DNA of 64,000 nucleotides, from assembly GCF_026672255.1 (NCBI RefSeq), contig NZ_JAPOHA010000002.1, positions 62,001-126,000 on the forward strand, given 5' to 3'. The notes beneath the pieces were generated by a model that was given only the letters and a program-made list of their open reading frames with translations, was not told the DNA's origin and searched no databases. The position numbers and the translations under genes were made by a program. This stretch comes from Caproiciproducens galactitolivorans. GTDB lineage: Bacteria > Bacillota > Clostridia > Oscillospirales > Acutalibacteraceae. Shown here piece by piece: positions 7,743-16,522 of this stretch. Numbering within the stretch: the stretch's first letter is position 1; each line of letters starts with the position of its first letter.

Positions 7743-9092
7743 TTATTTCATAAAATCAAGGAATGTCGGCAGCAGCATCTGGTTGCCGATTTTTAAAGCA
7801 GCGTTGTAAGCATATGCCTGCATCGTGTAATTCAAATAGGCCGTTTCAAAATCAACGTGTTCGACTGCATCGTCCTCATCCGATAATTTATCGCCTACAG
7901 CTACCAGATTTGATTGTGTCGCTTTTAAAAAGCTGAAATTTGCATCGGTTTGTGTCATTTTTGCGGTAACCATATTTTGCTGGCTTTGTAAATAATTGAT
8001 AGGCTCCTGCAAATCATTAAAGGAATAAGAATTTTTATCTTCCAGTCTGTCGGCAATTTTCCCGATCAGATTGTAAAGGTTATTGGGCATTCCTGTGGCA
8101 GTACCGTCCGACGTACCGAAACCAACGATAGAAATACCGGGAATGGCGGTATTAAAAACGCTTTGCTCGTTTATTGCATTTCCGTCCGCACCTACCGTCG
8201 TTTTTTCACTTAAGCCTAGCCCAATATTACAGTATACCTGCTCATTCGCAAGCTTTTTTAATCCTGCGAGGCCAATGGTGTCCGTCGCGGTATTCGTCTG
8301 CGCATTAATATCGACCGGGCGATTCTGGTCACCGGAAAGAGCGACTTTCGAAAGATCAAAGGTAACGGAATTATCGGTGCTTTTAAGGGGCTGACTCGCT
8401 TTTAATGCGGCGAGCACATCGCTGTTTTTTGCACCGGTTGGAAGGTTTACGGTGAGTACTTTATTGGTTACGTCGGCGGATACGGCAGGGGTTGCCCCGT
8501 CGGCGGTATTCACCTGAATTTTATAACCGTTAAATTGACTGTCCCCTAAAGTAATCTGTGCTCCGTTGTAGCTTAAAGTGGAACCCGCCTCGATTTTTCC
8601 CGTGTTCACATCAATGCCGCGGTAAAGCAGATTATGATTCGCCCCAATGCTGAAGGGAGGGTTTGATGTATCGGCGCCCCCGAAAACATATTTGTCGCCG
8701 AATTTTGAATTTAACTGGGATAAAAGAGTCTGCTGAATTCCGCGCAGCTTTTTTGAGATCGTGTCAAGAATGTCAGCATCCTTGTTTGAACCGTTGAGCG
8801 CCCGGAGGCATTCTCCGGATGTTGCATCCGTAACCGTTGAATTCATAGATAAAATGATACTGTGCGAAAAGTCAAACAAATCCGCAGCGGACGCTACTTC
8901 GCTTTGGTAACTTTGATTTTCGGCGTATTGCTGCCGGAGACGGGTGGCTTTCGCGGCGGAAAACGGATCTTCCGATGCCTTGTCGTATCTGCGGGTAGTT
9001 TGTTCCCTGTCGCTTGCGGTCATCCAGTCCTGAAAAGATTTGTTCAGCCCGTTTGCGTATTGTCTCATTGCCATGCTCATTGTAACTCTCAT
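7743..9092 (-). CDS. flgL: Flagellar hook-associated protein 3 (FlgL)
   Basis: FlgL forms the junction ring that joins FlgK to the filament. The 449-residue product starts MRVTMSMAMRQYANGLNKSF and keeps the flagellin-like ends: an N-terminal coiled region to about residue 150, with GDKYVFGGADTSNPPF, and a C-terminal helix with HVDFETAYLNYTMQAYAYNA. The middle (about 180-330) is an extra domain, which makes it longer than the roughly 300-residue Bacillus protein. AGGAGG precedes the start. It is 24 bases after flgK and is exported with help from FlgN. Confidence 0.94.
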   Translation of the reverse strand: MRVTMSMAMRQYANGLNKSFQDWMTASDREQTTRRYDKASEDPFSAAKATRLRQQYAENQSYQSEVASAADLFDFSHSIILSMNSTVTDATSGECLRALNGSNKDADILDTISKKLRGIQQTLLSQLNSKFGDKYVFGGADTSNPPFSIGANHNLLYRGIDVNTGKIEAGSTLSYNGAQITLGDSQFNGYKIQVNTADGATPAVSADVTNKVLTVNLPTGAKNSDVLAALKASQPLKSTDNSVTFDLSKVALSGDQNRPVDINAQTNTATDTIGLAGLKKLANEQVYCNIGLGLSEKTTVGADGNAINEQSVFNTAIPGISIVGFGTSDGTATGMPNNLYNLIGKIADRLEDKNSYSFNDLQEPINYLQSQQNMVTAKMTQTDANFSFLKATQSNLVAVGDKLSDEDDAVEHVDFETAYLNYTMQAYAYNAALKIGNQMLLPTFLDFMK

Positions 9093-9116
9093 GGTTCATT
9101 ACCTCCTTCTATTGAA

Positions 9117-10691
9117 TTATCTGCCTACGATACCCATGTTATTGATAATTGTATCCAGCGCCTGATCCATTGTGGTCATAAATCGGGAGGATGCGGTCAG
9201 CGCCTGGTTATACATAATCAGATTAATGCCTTCTTCATTAACATCCACGGAAGAAACAGCAGAACGTTTCGTATCAATTTCATTCAGCGTAGAATTGAAT
9301 GTGGTGTCTTTACGGTCCACATCATTTTTTTGAAGCGCCAAAATAGAGACCGATATATTGGATATATAGGATTGGATGGAAGCATTAAAAAGGGTGGTTC
9401 CCCCAACATTATCATCGTTCGTGGTAAAAGTTTTCGTGTCGGAAAGTTTTTTTACCATGGATAATATATTTTCATTGTGGTTTGGATCATCCGGCCCGCT
9501 GGAAGAAGTTTGTTTGGTCGCTGTTATGTAGCGGTCCGTCGCCTTCGCCCACGCCTCGGAAAGACTGATGTTCGCCGCTGTGATGCCGGTGGTCGTAGTG
9601 CCGTCCGACTGGGTAAATAAAGGTTTATTGATGTCGCTCGTGGTACTGTTCGCGGCGTTCATGGTATCGGCGAAATAAGAAGCTAATTTATCAAGCACTT
9701 TTTGATAATAGCCGATGCCGCGTTCGCTTCCGCCGGCAGCGTCGAATTCTCCATTTTCGTTCAGCATGGTGAGATATCCCGCAAAAGAACCTTCGGTAAT
9801 ATCCTTATTGCTGAGAATGTTCGTGCCGTCGTATGTTACATCTTTTCCTTTGGAATCCGTCAGCGTCAGGTTAATTGTGCCGTCCGCAGCTGTGGCGGTG
9901 CCGAAAGTGTTGTGGCTGTCGTCCGATACCAGATTGAATTTTTTGCCGTCGGAAACCAGATCAATATGCAGCTCAGAGACGGAGCGTCCGGAGCCAACAT
10001 CGACCGATTGAGAGGATACCTCAATGTTTACATACTGGGATAACTCATCAATCGCGGAATTGCGTTTATCCATTAATTCCAAAGCGGGGCTGCCGGAAAC
10101 ATCTGCGGCCTTGATTTCTTTATTCAGGTTTGCGATGGTATCCAATAAACCGTTCACCTTGGGAATGGCGGTATCCTTAAATTGCTTGGTCTGCGTGTCA
10201 CGGATTCCGGATAATTGCGCGGCGGCATTGCGAAACGCCGATACCAGAAGACGGGCCGATCCCTTTACGCTGTCTTCATTATAACTGGTCGTGGTTGAGG
10301 CCAGAGAATTCAGCTGTTTTATAAAGTCCTGAAACTGAACGGTAATTCCGTCTTTTTTCGTTTCATCGTAAATGTTTTCCAAATCATTCAAAATATCGGA
10401 AACGGTTCCTGTGTTTCCTGCTTCGGCGTTTTTCATTCGATACTGGATATCCAGATAGGGATCACGTAATTGACTTACACCGTCGCAGTTGACGCCCCAG
10501 CCGATTCCGATTTCGCTGCTTGCATAACGCATGTTGCTTCCGCAGGGGCCGACTGTGGAGGTATCCACACGCTGTCTTGTATAGCCGGGAGTATTTACAT
10601 TTGTCATATTCTGGCCGGTGATCTGTAAATTCGAGCGGGCGGCCTGAATTCCGCTTCTGGCAACATAATATCCTGAAAAAGTTGATGACAT
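9117..10691 (-). CDS. flgK: Flagellar hook-associated protein 1 (FlgK)
   Basis: FlgK caps the hook and starts the hook-filament junction. The 524-residue product has the N-terminal rod/hook motif SGIQAARSNLQITGQNMTNV, then NTPGYTRQRV, and the C-terminal EEGINLIMYNQALTASSRFM, both standard for FlgK. The length is normal. It follows flgN by 15 bases and has an AGGAGG site before its ATG. It is a predicted FlgN-chaperoned late export substrate. Confidence 0.96.
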   Translation of the reverse strand: MSSTFSGYYVARSGIQAARSNLQITGQNMTNVNTPGYTRQRVDTSTVGPCGSNMRYASSEIGIGWGVNCDGVSQLRDPYLDIQYRMKNAEAGNTGTVSDILNDLENIYDETKKDGITVQFQDFIKQLNSLASTTTSYNEDSVKGSARLLVSAFRNAAAQLSGIRDTQTKQFKDTAIPKVNGLLDTIANLNKEIKAADVSGSPALELMDKRNSAIDELSQYVNIEVSSQSVDVGSGRSVSELHIDLVSDGKKFNLVSDDSHNTFGTATAADGTINLTLTDSKGKDVTYDGTNILSNKDITEGSFAGYLTMLNENGEFDAAGGSERGIGYYQKVLDKLASYFADTMNAANSTTSDINKPLFTQSDGTTTTGITAANISLSEAWAKATDRYITATKQTSSSGPDDPNHNENILSMVKKLSDTKTFTTNDDNVGGTTLFNASIQSYISNISVSILALQKNDVDRKDTTFNSTLNEIDTKRSAVSSVDVNEEGINLIMYNQALTASSRFMTTMDQALDTIINNMGIVGR

Positions 10692-10706
10692 CTTAAAAGC
10701 TCCTCC

Positions 10707-11189
10707 TTAAATCTTCATCGAAAGGACGCTGGGAGGGGTGTTTCCCTCCTGTGCTTTTGCATTGTATACATTTTGCAGTTCCGGATTGTTTTTGATCTTA
10801 TTGAGATCCACCGTAATGTTATGTAATTTAATTTCCGTAAGATAATTGCAGCGATGGTTCATTTCCCTTAAATCCAGCAATACATCGGAGAGTTCATCGT
10901 ATATCGATTTCATTTTTGCTCGGTACGGTTCTTCAAACAGGGGAATCAGCTCGCGAAAAGTGGTTTTCGGGTCGCCTGTTTGTCCGACCAGCTTTTCGCG
11001 TTCTATTTCCAAACCCTTTAATTTCAATAAATAAGCTTGTTCCTTCTTAACCCGCTCATCCAGGGTTTGGAGGTTATTTTGGGACATATCTTCGAATTTT
11101 TCCGTTTCGAGTACAAGAAAGTCCTTATAAAATAGAAGATAATTCTGAAAAAAATGCAGAAGCTCTTCTGAAAGTTGTTTATTTATCAT
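10707..11189 (-). CDS. flgN: Flagellar export chaperone FlgN
   Basis: A 160-residue, almost entirely helical protein with heptad-like Leu spacing, starting MINKQLSEELLHFFQNYLLF and containing LLKLKGLEIEREKLVGQTG. FlgN binds the C-termini of FlgK and FlgL before export. The identification comes from size, helical character, the segment LREMNHRCNYLTEIKL and its position between flgM and flgK, as in other Firmicutes. No membrane segment or signal peptide is seen. Confidence 0.88.
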   Translation of the reverse strand: MINKQLSEELLHFFQNYLLFYKDFLVLETEKFEDMSQNNLQTLDERVKKEQAYLLKLKGLEIEREKLVGQTGDPKTTFRELIPLFEEPYRAKMKSIYDELSDVLLDLREMNHRCNYLTEIKLHNITVDLNKIKNNPELQNVYNAKAQEGNTPPSVLSMKI

Positions 11190-11247
11190 AAATTTTCACC
11201 CGCCAATTGCAATTAATCATTAAAAACCTATATTTGGTATGCTATAA

Positions 11248-11592
11248 TTATTTATTACCATTTATCAGCATTATTTTTGCCAATTCGGCAGGATTTATAG
11301 TATACTGATTATTGTTCAATTGCATTTTCAGATTTTCAAGATATTCCTGCTCTTTATCCGCCTTTAAATCCGAAATAATTTTATCCCGCGTTTCGGATAA
11401 AGAAGGGCAACTTTCCGCATTGCGCTTGGAAAGATTTATGGTATCCACCTTATAGGCGTTTGAAGCTTTGTTTAAATCATTGCTGAAGGACGAACTTGCA
11501 TTATTCTGCACGGAATCTGCTTTCTCCAGTTTTCTGCCGGAATATGGGTTGGATATATAATTTAATTTAGAATCAATATTCTTAATAACCAT
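11248..11592 (-). CDS. flgM: Anti-sigma-28 factor FlgM
   Basis: FlgM binds and inhibits the flagellar sigma factor until it is exported through the finished hook. The 114-residue product has a variable, Ser/Asn-rich N-terminal half and the family C-terminal half: VDTINLSKR, then RDKIISDLKADKE, then NQYTINPAELAKIMLINGNK. GAGGTGA precedes the ATG. It is the first gene of the late operon, which has a sigma-28-type promoter of its own, so FlgM would be induced by the factor it inhibits. Slightly longer than the roughly 90-residue average. Confidence 0.9.
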   Translation of the reverse strand: MVIKNIDSKLNYISNPYSGRKLEKADSVQNNASSSFSNDLNKASNAYKVDTINLSKRNAESCPSLSETRDKIISDLKADKEQEYLENLKMQLNNNQYTINPAELAKIMLINGNK

Positions 11593-11613
11593 ATCTAACT
11601 CACCTCGATTTAT

Positions 11614-11640
11614 ATATCGGCAATTCGAAAAAAATCTTTA
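11614..11640 (-). promoter_or_regulatory. Sigma-28-type promoter of the flgM operon
   Basis: Read on the minus strand, TAAAGATT (11640-11633), an 11-base spacer and GCCGATAT (11621-11614) are a near-perfect flagellar sigma factor promoter. The -10 box lies about 20 bases upstream of the flgM start, so the leader is very short. Confidence 0.9.
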
Positions 11641-11711
11641 GGTCATGATTTTCAATTTAACTTAAATCCATAATTTTAAAAAAAAAATTTGTACAAATAT
11701 GGGTTTTTTTA

Positions 11712-11740
11712 TTGACATTTGACTTAATTTGTATAATAAT
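11712..11740 (+). promoter_or_regulatory. Sigma-A-type promoter of the flgB basal-body operon
   Basis: TTGACA at 11712-11717, 17 bases, then AATAAT at 11735-11740. A TATAAT at 11732 would give a 14-base spacing, so the AATAAT is preferred. The promoter is divergent from the flgM promoter, and the surrounding 100 bases are very AT-rich. It predicts a leader of about 130 bases before flgB. Confidence 0.75.
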
Positions 11741-11878
11741 TATGTAAATATTACTAAACAATATATAAATATTGACCTATTTTTTTATAGGTCACAAAAA
11801 CTTTTTAGTATATTTATTATAACTAAAAAGACAAATGAAATGAGATTAATTGATTTCTACTGGAAAGAAGGTGTTAAA

Positions 11879-12259
11879 GTGGATTGGTTTAACAATGTAT
11901 CCACAAGCTTATTAAGCAAAGACCTGGACGGCCTTTGGGTAAGGCAAAAGGAAATTTCCAATAATCTGTCCAATCTTGAGACCCCGGGGTTTAAAAGCCG
12001 CACGGTGAACTTTGAAGATCAGCTGCGAAATCTTATGTCGGATTCCTATACAACCGACAGCGAGCAGGTAAACGACATCAGCAGCGTGCAGCCGCGGACA
12101 ACGATATCCGAAGAACAATCACTGAGATTAGACGGGAATAATGTCGATGTGGAAAAAGAAAATATTGAATTAGCCCGAACGCAGCTCAATTATGAGTACT
12201 CCTTAAGAGAACTTTCGGACTATTTTGCGCGCCTTAAAACAGCGATCGATGCTAAATAA
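11879..12259 (+). CDS. flgB: Flagellar basal-body rod protein FlgB
   Basis: The 126-residue rod protein probably starts at the GTG at 11879, preceded by AAGAAGGTG. A frame upstream to 11729 has no conserved sequence and is rejected. The N-terminal motif RQKEISNNLSNLETPGFKSR is the rod/hook signature, and the C-terminal ELARTQLNYEYSLRELSDYF is typical of FlgB. It is the first gene of the long basal-body operon and builds the proximal rod with FlgC and FliE. Confidence 0.96.
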   Translation: MDWFNNVSTSLLSKDLDGLWVRQKEISNNLSNLETPGFKSRTVNFEDQLRNLMSDSYTTDSEQVNDISSVQPRTTISEEQSLRLDGNNVDVEKENIELARTQLNYEYSLRELSDYFARLKTAIDAK

Positions 12260-12304
12260 TAAGCCTGCTTATTATTTAGCAATCAAATACAGGGAGGAAT
12301 ATGC

Positions 12305-12745
12305 ATGTCTTTTCTAAGTTCATTGGACATCAGCGGGTCCGGCCTTACCGCAAGCAGGCTGAGGATGGATGTTATTTCTGAAAATATTGCCAATTCTACC
12401 ACCACCCGGACGGAGAACGGGGGGCCTTACCGCAGAAAACTGGTTGTTTACGAACCCGCGCAGCAATCGTCTTTTCAGCATATACTTACGTCAAAGCTGC
12501 AAGAGGGCGGGGAGCAAATGGGGGTAAAGGTTTCGAAAATCGCAGAGGACCCGAGTGATTTTACTCCCGTATACGACCCGAGTAACCCGGATGCAAACGC
12601 GCAGGGCTATGTAATGATGCCGAATGTCGATCCAATTAAGGAGACCATTGATATGATGTCGGTTACGAGGGCTTATGATGCAAATTTGACCGCCTTTAAT
12701 GCTGTAAAGGGCATGGCTGTTAAAGCATTGGAATTAGGGAGGTAA
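12305..12745 (+). CDS. flgC: Flagellar basal-body rod protein FlgC
   Basis: 146 residues with the N-terminal LDISGSGLTASRLRMDVISE and IANSTTTRTENGGPYRRK, and the C-terminal MMSVTRAYDANLTAFNAVKG, which define FlgC. It forms the proximal rod together with FlgB. GGGAGGAATATGC precedes the ATG at 12305. The length is normal for the family. Confidence 0.97.
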   Translation: MSFLSSLDISGSGLTASRLRMDVISENIANSTTTRTENGGPYRRKLVVYEPAQQSSFQHILTSKLQEGGEQMGVKVSKIAEDPSDFTPVYDPSNPDANAQGYVMMPNVDPIKETIDMMSVTRAYDANLTAFNAVKGMAVKALELGR

Positions 12746-12751
12746 CAGGAA

Positions 12752-13054
12752 TTGACGATTACACCGATTGAAAGTTTAAAATCGATTGCAAATTTAAATG
12801 ATCTCAGTAAGATATCCACTTCCCAGTCGTCCGGCATACCGTTTCAGTCGCTTTTTCAGGACGCTGTTCAAAATGTTAAAGATACGGACGCAAATTTAAA
12901 TCAGGAACTTGTCAAGCTGACAACCGGACAATCGGATAATTTGCACGATGCTGTGATCGCATCAACAAAAGCCAGCCTTTCCGTCCAAATGCTTGTTCAA
13001 CTTCGCAATAAAGCTTTAGATGCTTATAATGAGGTTATGAGAATGAGCGTATAA
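12752..13054 (+). CDS. fliE: Flagellar hook-basal body protein FliE
   Basis: FliE connects the MS ring to the rod and is the first export substrate. The 100-residue product begins at a TTG at 12752 after GGGAGGTAACAGGAA. It carries the C-terminal family pattern DAVIASTKASLSVQMLVQLR followed by NKALDAYNEVMRMSV. It lies six bases after flgC. Both length and order (flgB-flgC-fliE-fliF) are standard. Confidence 0.95.
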   Translation: MTITPIESLKSIANLNDLSKISTSQSSGIPFQSLFQDAVQNVKDTDANLNQELVKLTTGQSDNLHDAVIASTKASLSVQMLVQLRNKALDAYNEVMRMSV

Positions 13055-13094
13055 GCGCGAGCATAAAGAAAAAGGATGATTGCAGGTTGAATGA

Positions 13095-14735
13095 ATGAAT
13101 ATTCAAATTAACAAATACATAGAACCGATTAAGAACTATTGGGGTTCTTTAACAAAAAAGAAAAAAATAATAGCATTCAGTATTTTGGGCGGAATTGTTC
13201 TTATTTCGGTTATTGCCGGAATTCTGTTGAATACACAGCCCTATGTCGTTCTTTATCCGGGTTTGGACCATTCGGAAGCAGTCGAGGTTATGAACGAACT
13301 CAAGGATCGGAACGTAAGCTATAAGGAAGACAATGGTACGATCTATGTGCCGAAAGATCAGGAAAATGCGCTTCGGATGGACCTTTCCAATGAGGGACAT
13401 CCAAAAACGGCGCCGAATTATGATTTCTTTACGAAAAATGTCGGAATCATGTCAACTGATTTTGAAAAGAAAACCATTGAGCAATATCAGCTGAACCAGC
13501 GTTTGGAAGCGGTTATCAAAACCATTGACAGCATTAAAAACGCAAATGTAACGATTAGTATCCCCGACAGCAGCGGATACGCTTTGGACGATAATGCGGA
13601 AACACCGACGGCTTCCGTCACGGTTACCCTGGATTATGGAAAATCCTTATCGTCTTCACAGGTAAATGGAATTAAGCAGCTGGTTTCAAAAAGTGTGCCG
13701 AACATGAAAGCGGACGACGTTGCCGTAATAGACACGGCGACGGGAAATGAATTAAGCAGCAATTCGGAAAATGGAACGCAAATCAATATATCCCAGTTTA
13801 AACTCCAAATTGAAAAAGAATATGAACAAGATATTGAAAAAAATATACTGAAGGTTTTAACCCCGCTTTTCGGAACGAATAATGTGAAAGTTACCGCAAA
13901 AAGCATAATGGACGTCGATAAGAAGGTACAGGAAATTATTACCTATAATCCTTCAAAAGACAGTTCCGGGAACACAACGGGAAAAGGTGTGCTCAGCGAT
14001 TCCCATACTACAAAGGAGCAGGAAGCAAACGGGAAAACGACCGGCGGAACCGCCGGGGCCGAATCCAATACCGAAACGACTACTTATCCGGGCGTTACCG
14101 TTAACGGAAATGTGATCTATACAAAGGACGACCAGACTTACAAATATCTGGTCAGTCAGGTGAAACAGCAGATTCAGGGCGACGCCGCCAGCGTTCAGGA
14201 TATGACCATTTCCGTCGTAATCAATAAAGAAGGGATGGCGGATGTTCAAAAGCAGCAAATTGCCCAGCTGGTTGCAAATGCAGCGGCTGTTAAGCCGGAG
14301 AAGGTTGCCATTTATAACAGCGCATTCTCAAATCCGGCGCAGCCTACCCAGACACAGCCGTCCGGAACGCTGCCTTTGAGTACGATTGTGATAATCGGAG
14401 GAGTCGTGCTCCTTACACTGATCATCGTAGGACTGATTATTTTCTTCGTGGCACGCAGCCGGAAAAAGAAAGAATTAGCCGCCCTTGCATTGGCGGAAGG
14501 AGAGAATCCTGAAGATAATACGCCTCTGAAAGACCGTCTGGCAGAAGAAACTTCCGAGGAAAAGACGGAAAAGGAGGAAATCTTTGTGCCTGCAATCGAA
14601 GATGCGCGTGCACAGAATGCAACGAAGGAAGAAGCGCTGACCAAGGAAATACAGGAATTTACTTCTCAAAATCCTGAAATTGCGGCTCAACTGATTCGAT
14701 CCTGGCTGAGAGGAGACGAAAGCGATGGCAAGTAA
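13095..14735 (+). CDS. fliF: Flagellar MS-ring protein FliF
   Basis: FliF forms the membrane ring that nucleates the flagellum. The 546-residue protein has membrane segments at about 24-46 and 425-450 (STIVIIGGVVLLTLIIVGLI). Between them are YscJ-type periplasmic ring domains, with YVVLYPGLDHSEAVEVMNEL and DFFTKNVGIMSTDFEKKTIE. The acidic cytoplasmic tail ends AAQLIRSWLRGDESDGK, the FliG-binding region. It overlaps fliG by 11 bases, which suggests translational coupling. Confidence 0.98.
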   Translation: MNIQINKYIEPIKNYWGSLTKKKKIIAFSILGGIVLISVIAGILLNTQPYVVLYPGLDHSEAVEVMNELKDRNVSYKEDNGTIYVPKDQENALRMDLSNEGHPKTAPNYDFFTKNVGIMSTDFEKKTIEQYQLNQRLEAVIKTIDSIKNANVTISIPDSSGYALDDNAETPTASVTVTLDYGKSLSSSQVNGIKQLVSKSVPNMKADDVAVIDTATGNELSSNSENGTQINISQFKLQIEKEYEQDIEKNILKVLTPLFGTNNVKVTAKSIMDVDKKVQEIITYNPSKDSSGNTTGKGVLSDSHTTKEQEANGKTTGGTAGAESNTETTTYPGVTVNGNVIYTKDDQTYKYLVSQVKQQIQGDAASVQDMTISVVINKEGMADVQKQQIAQLVANAAAVKPEKVAIYNSAFSNPAQPTQTQPSGTLPLSTIVIIGGVVLLTLIIVGLIIFFVARSRKKKELAALALAEGENPEDNTPLKDRLAEETSEEKTEKEEIFVPAIEDARAQNATKEEALTKEIQEFTSQNPEIAAQLIRSWLRGDESDGK

Positions 14736-15732
14736 TCAACTGACCGGGCAGCAGAAAGCCGCCGCAGTCATTATATCCATTGGTGCGGAGAACGCCTCCC
14801 AGATTTATAAGTATTTAAAGGAAGACGAAGTTGAGCAATTAACCTATGAAATTGCAAGAATGTCGCATATGTCCACGGGACAGCAGGAGGACATTCTGGA
14901 AAACTTCTACCAGGTATGCCTGACGCAGAAGGTTATTACGGAAGGCGGCATGGAGTACGCAAAAAACGTTCTTGAAAAGGCGTATGGCGCACAGACGGCG
15001 GCGTCTCTTCTGGAACGTGTTACGAAATCGCTGCGCACCAAGGCGTTCGAATTCATCCGCAAAACGGATTATAAGAACCTCATGACAATGATTCAAAACG
15101 AGCATCCGCAGACCATCGCGCTGATTTTATCTTACGCAAGGGCGGATCAGGCAGCCATGATCATTGCGGAGCTGCCGAAGGAAATCCGGCTCGAGGTAGT
15201 GGAACGTATTGCGAATATGGACCGGACTTCTCCTGAAATTATCCATATCGTTGAAAGTAATTTGGAAAACAAATTCTCATCCCTCATGTCCCTGGACTTC
15301 ATGGAATTCGGCGGCGTAAACTATATTGCCGATATCATGAACAATATGGACCGCGCGAACGAGAAATATATCTTCGACGAACTGGCTCACAAGGATGCGG
15401 AGCTTTGCGACGAGATCAAAAAGCGGATGTTTGTCTTCGAGGATATCACCTGCCTGGACGATATGTCCATTCAGCGTTTCCTGCGCGAAGTCGATTCCAA
15501 GGATCTGGTGTTCGCACTCAAAGGAGCAAACAAGGAAGTCTCCGATGTTATCTTCAAAAATATGTCCAACCGTACTACGGAAACAATCAAATCCGATCTC
15601 GAATTTACGCACAATGTCCGTCTTAGAGATGTCGAAGAAGCGCAGCAGCGCATTGTGGGCGTTATCCGGCGTCTCGAAAGCGAGGGCGAGCTAGTCATCA
15701 CGAAGGGCGGAAAGGATGAGGTTATTGCCTAA
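14725..15732 (+). CDS. fliG: Flagellar motor switch protein FliG
   Basis: FliG is the C-ring protein that interacts with MotA to produce torque. The 335-residue product contains LTGQQKAAAVIISIGAENAS at the N-terminus, the middle-domain EHPQTIALILSYARADQAA, and the C-terminal torque region KKRMFVFEDITCLDDMSIQR with LREVDSKDLVFALKGA. Its length is typical. It overlaps both fliF upstream and fliH downstream. Confidence 0.98.
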   Translation: MASNQLTGQQKAAAVIISIGAENASQIYKYLKEDEVEQLTYEIARMSHMSTGQQEDILENFYQVCLTQKVITEGGMEYAKNVLEKAYGAQTAASLLERVTKSLRTKAFEFIRKTDYKNLMTMIQNEHPQTIALILSYARADQAAMIIAELPKEIRLEVVERIANMDRTSPEIIHIVESNLENKFSSLMSLDFMEFGGVNYIADIMNNMDRANEKYIFDELAHKDAELCDEIKKRMFVFEDITCLDDMSIQRFLREVDSKDLVFALKGANKEVSDVIFKNMSNRTTETIKSDLEFTHNVRLRDVEEAQQRIVGVIRRLESEGELVITKGGKDEVIA

Positions 15733-16510
15733 AATCATTAAAGCGTCCGAATATGTCACCATCAAAAACGGCAATGCCTTTCCTTCCAATAACCCTTCTC
15801 TCAGTCCTTCGGTAAAGAAATCAGATGAAAGAATGCAATCGGACCCCGAAGAAGAGCACCGGGCGATCTTGAATCAGGCTTTCCAAAAAGCGCAGCAGAT
15901 CATGGAAGCGGCGCAGAATTACAGTGCGAATAAGGTAAAGGAATCCACGCAGCGTATGAATGGGGAAGCCGCTCTGGTAATGGCGCAAAGCCGGGAAGAA
16001 GGATACCGGAAAGGGTTTGCCCAAGGGAAGAAAGACGGCAACGAGCAGGGGTACCGGGAAGGGTATCAGGATGGCTTTCAAAAAGCGGAGGATGAAAATA
16101 AGGCAACCTTGGACGAGCTTGCCGGTATGCTTGAAACCGTGGAAAGGATGAAAACGGAAATCCTTCAGCGATTTGAGGATGACATCAAACAACTGTCTTT
16201 CGCGATTGCGGAGAAGGTCATTCAAAAAGAAATAAGCCTGGACGCAAAAGCGATGCAGTCGATTATTGTTAAGGCGATGGATTCCTACCGGAATCAGGAG
16301 TGGGTTCGCATCAATGTTTCTCCCAATACGAAGTCCCTGCTGGCCGACAATTCCCTTTTAAAGGCGCTGCAGGAGGTTTCGGACAATGTCAAAATTGAAG
16401 CGTTTGCGGAAATGAATGACGGTGACTGCAAAATTGAAATGCAGAACCAGTTGATCGACGCGGGCGTGGACACGCAGTTAAACAATATTAAAAATGAGTT
16501 ACAGATATAA
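15716..16510 (+). CDS. fliH: Flagellar assembly protein FliH
   Basis: FliH regulates the export ATPase FliI and links it to the C-ring. The 264-residue protein has a long charged helical middle with the repeated GxxxG-like segment YRKGFAQGKKDGNEQGYREG (about residues 100-120), typical of FliH. The C-terminal domain is LSFAIAEKVIQKEI...EWVRINVSP. It starts 17 bases inside fliG and precedes fliI. No membrane segment is present. Confidence 0.93.
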   Translation: MRLLPKIIKASEYVTIKNGNAFPSNNPSLSPSVKKSDERMQSDPEEEHRAILNQAFQKAQQIMEAAQNYSANKVKESTQRMNGEAALVMAQSREEGYRKGFAQGKKDGNEQGYREGYQDGFQKAEDENKATLDELAGMLETVERMKTEILQRFEDDIKQLSFAIAEKVIQKEISLDAKAMQSIIVKAMDSYRNQEWVRINVSPNTKSLLADNSLLKALQEVSDNVKIEAFAEMNDGDCKIEMQNQLIDAGVDTQLNNIKNELQI

Positions 16511-16522
16511 CCCAATTCAAAA

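Noticed and set aside
11729-11878. Upstream in-frame extension of flgB by about 50 residues
   Set aside because: The extra sequence is AT-rich and not conserved, overlaps the promoter, and the GTG at 11879 has a good AAGAAGGTG site exactly where FlgB begins in the family.
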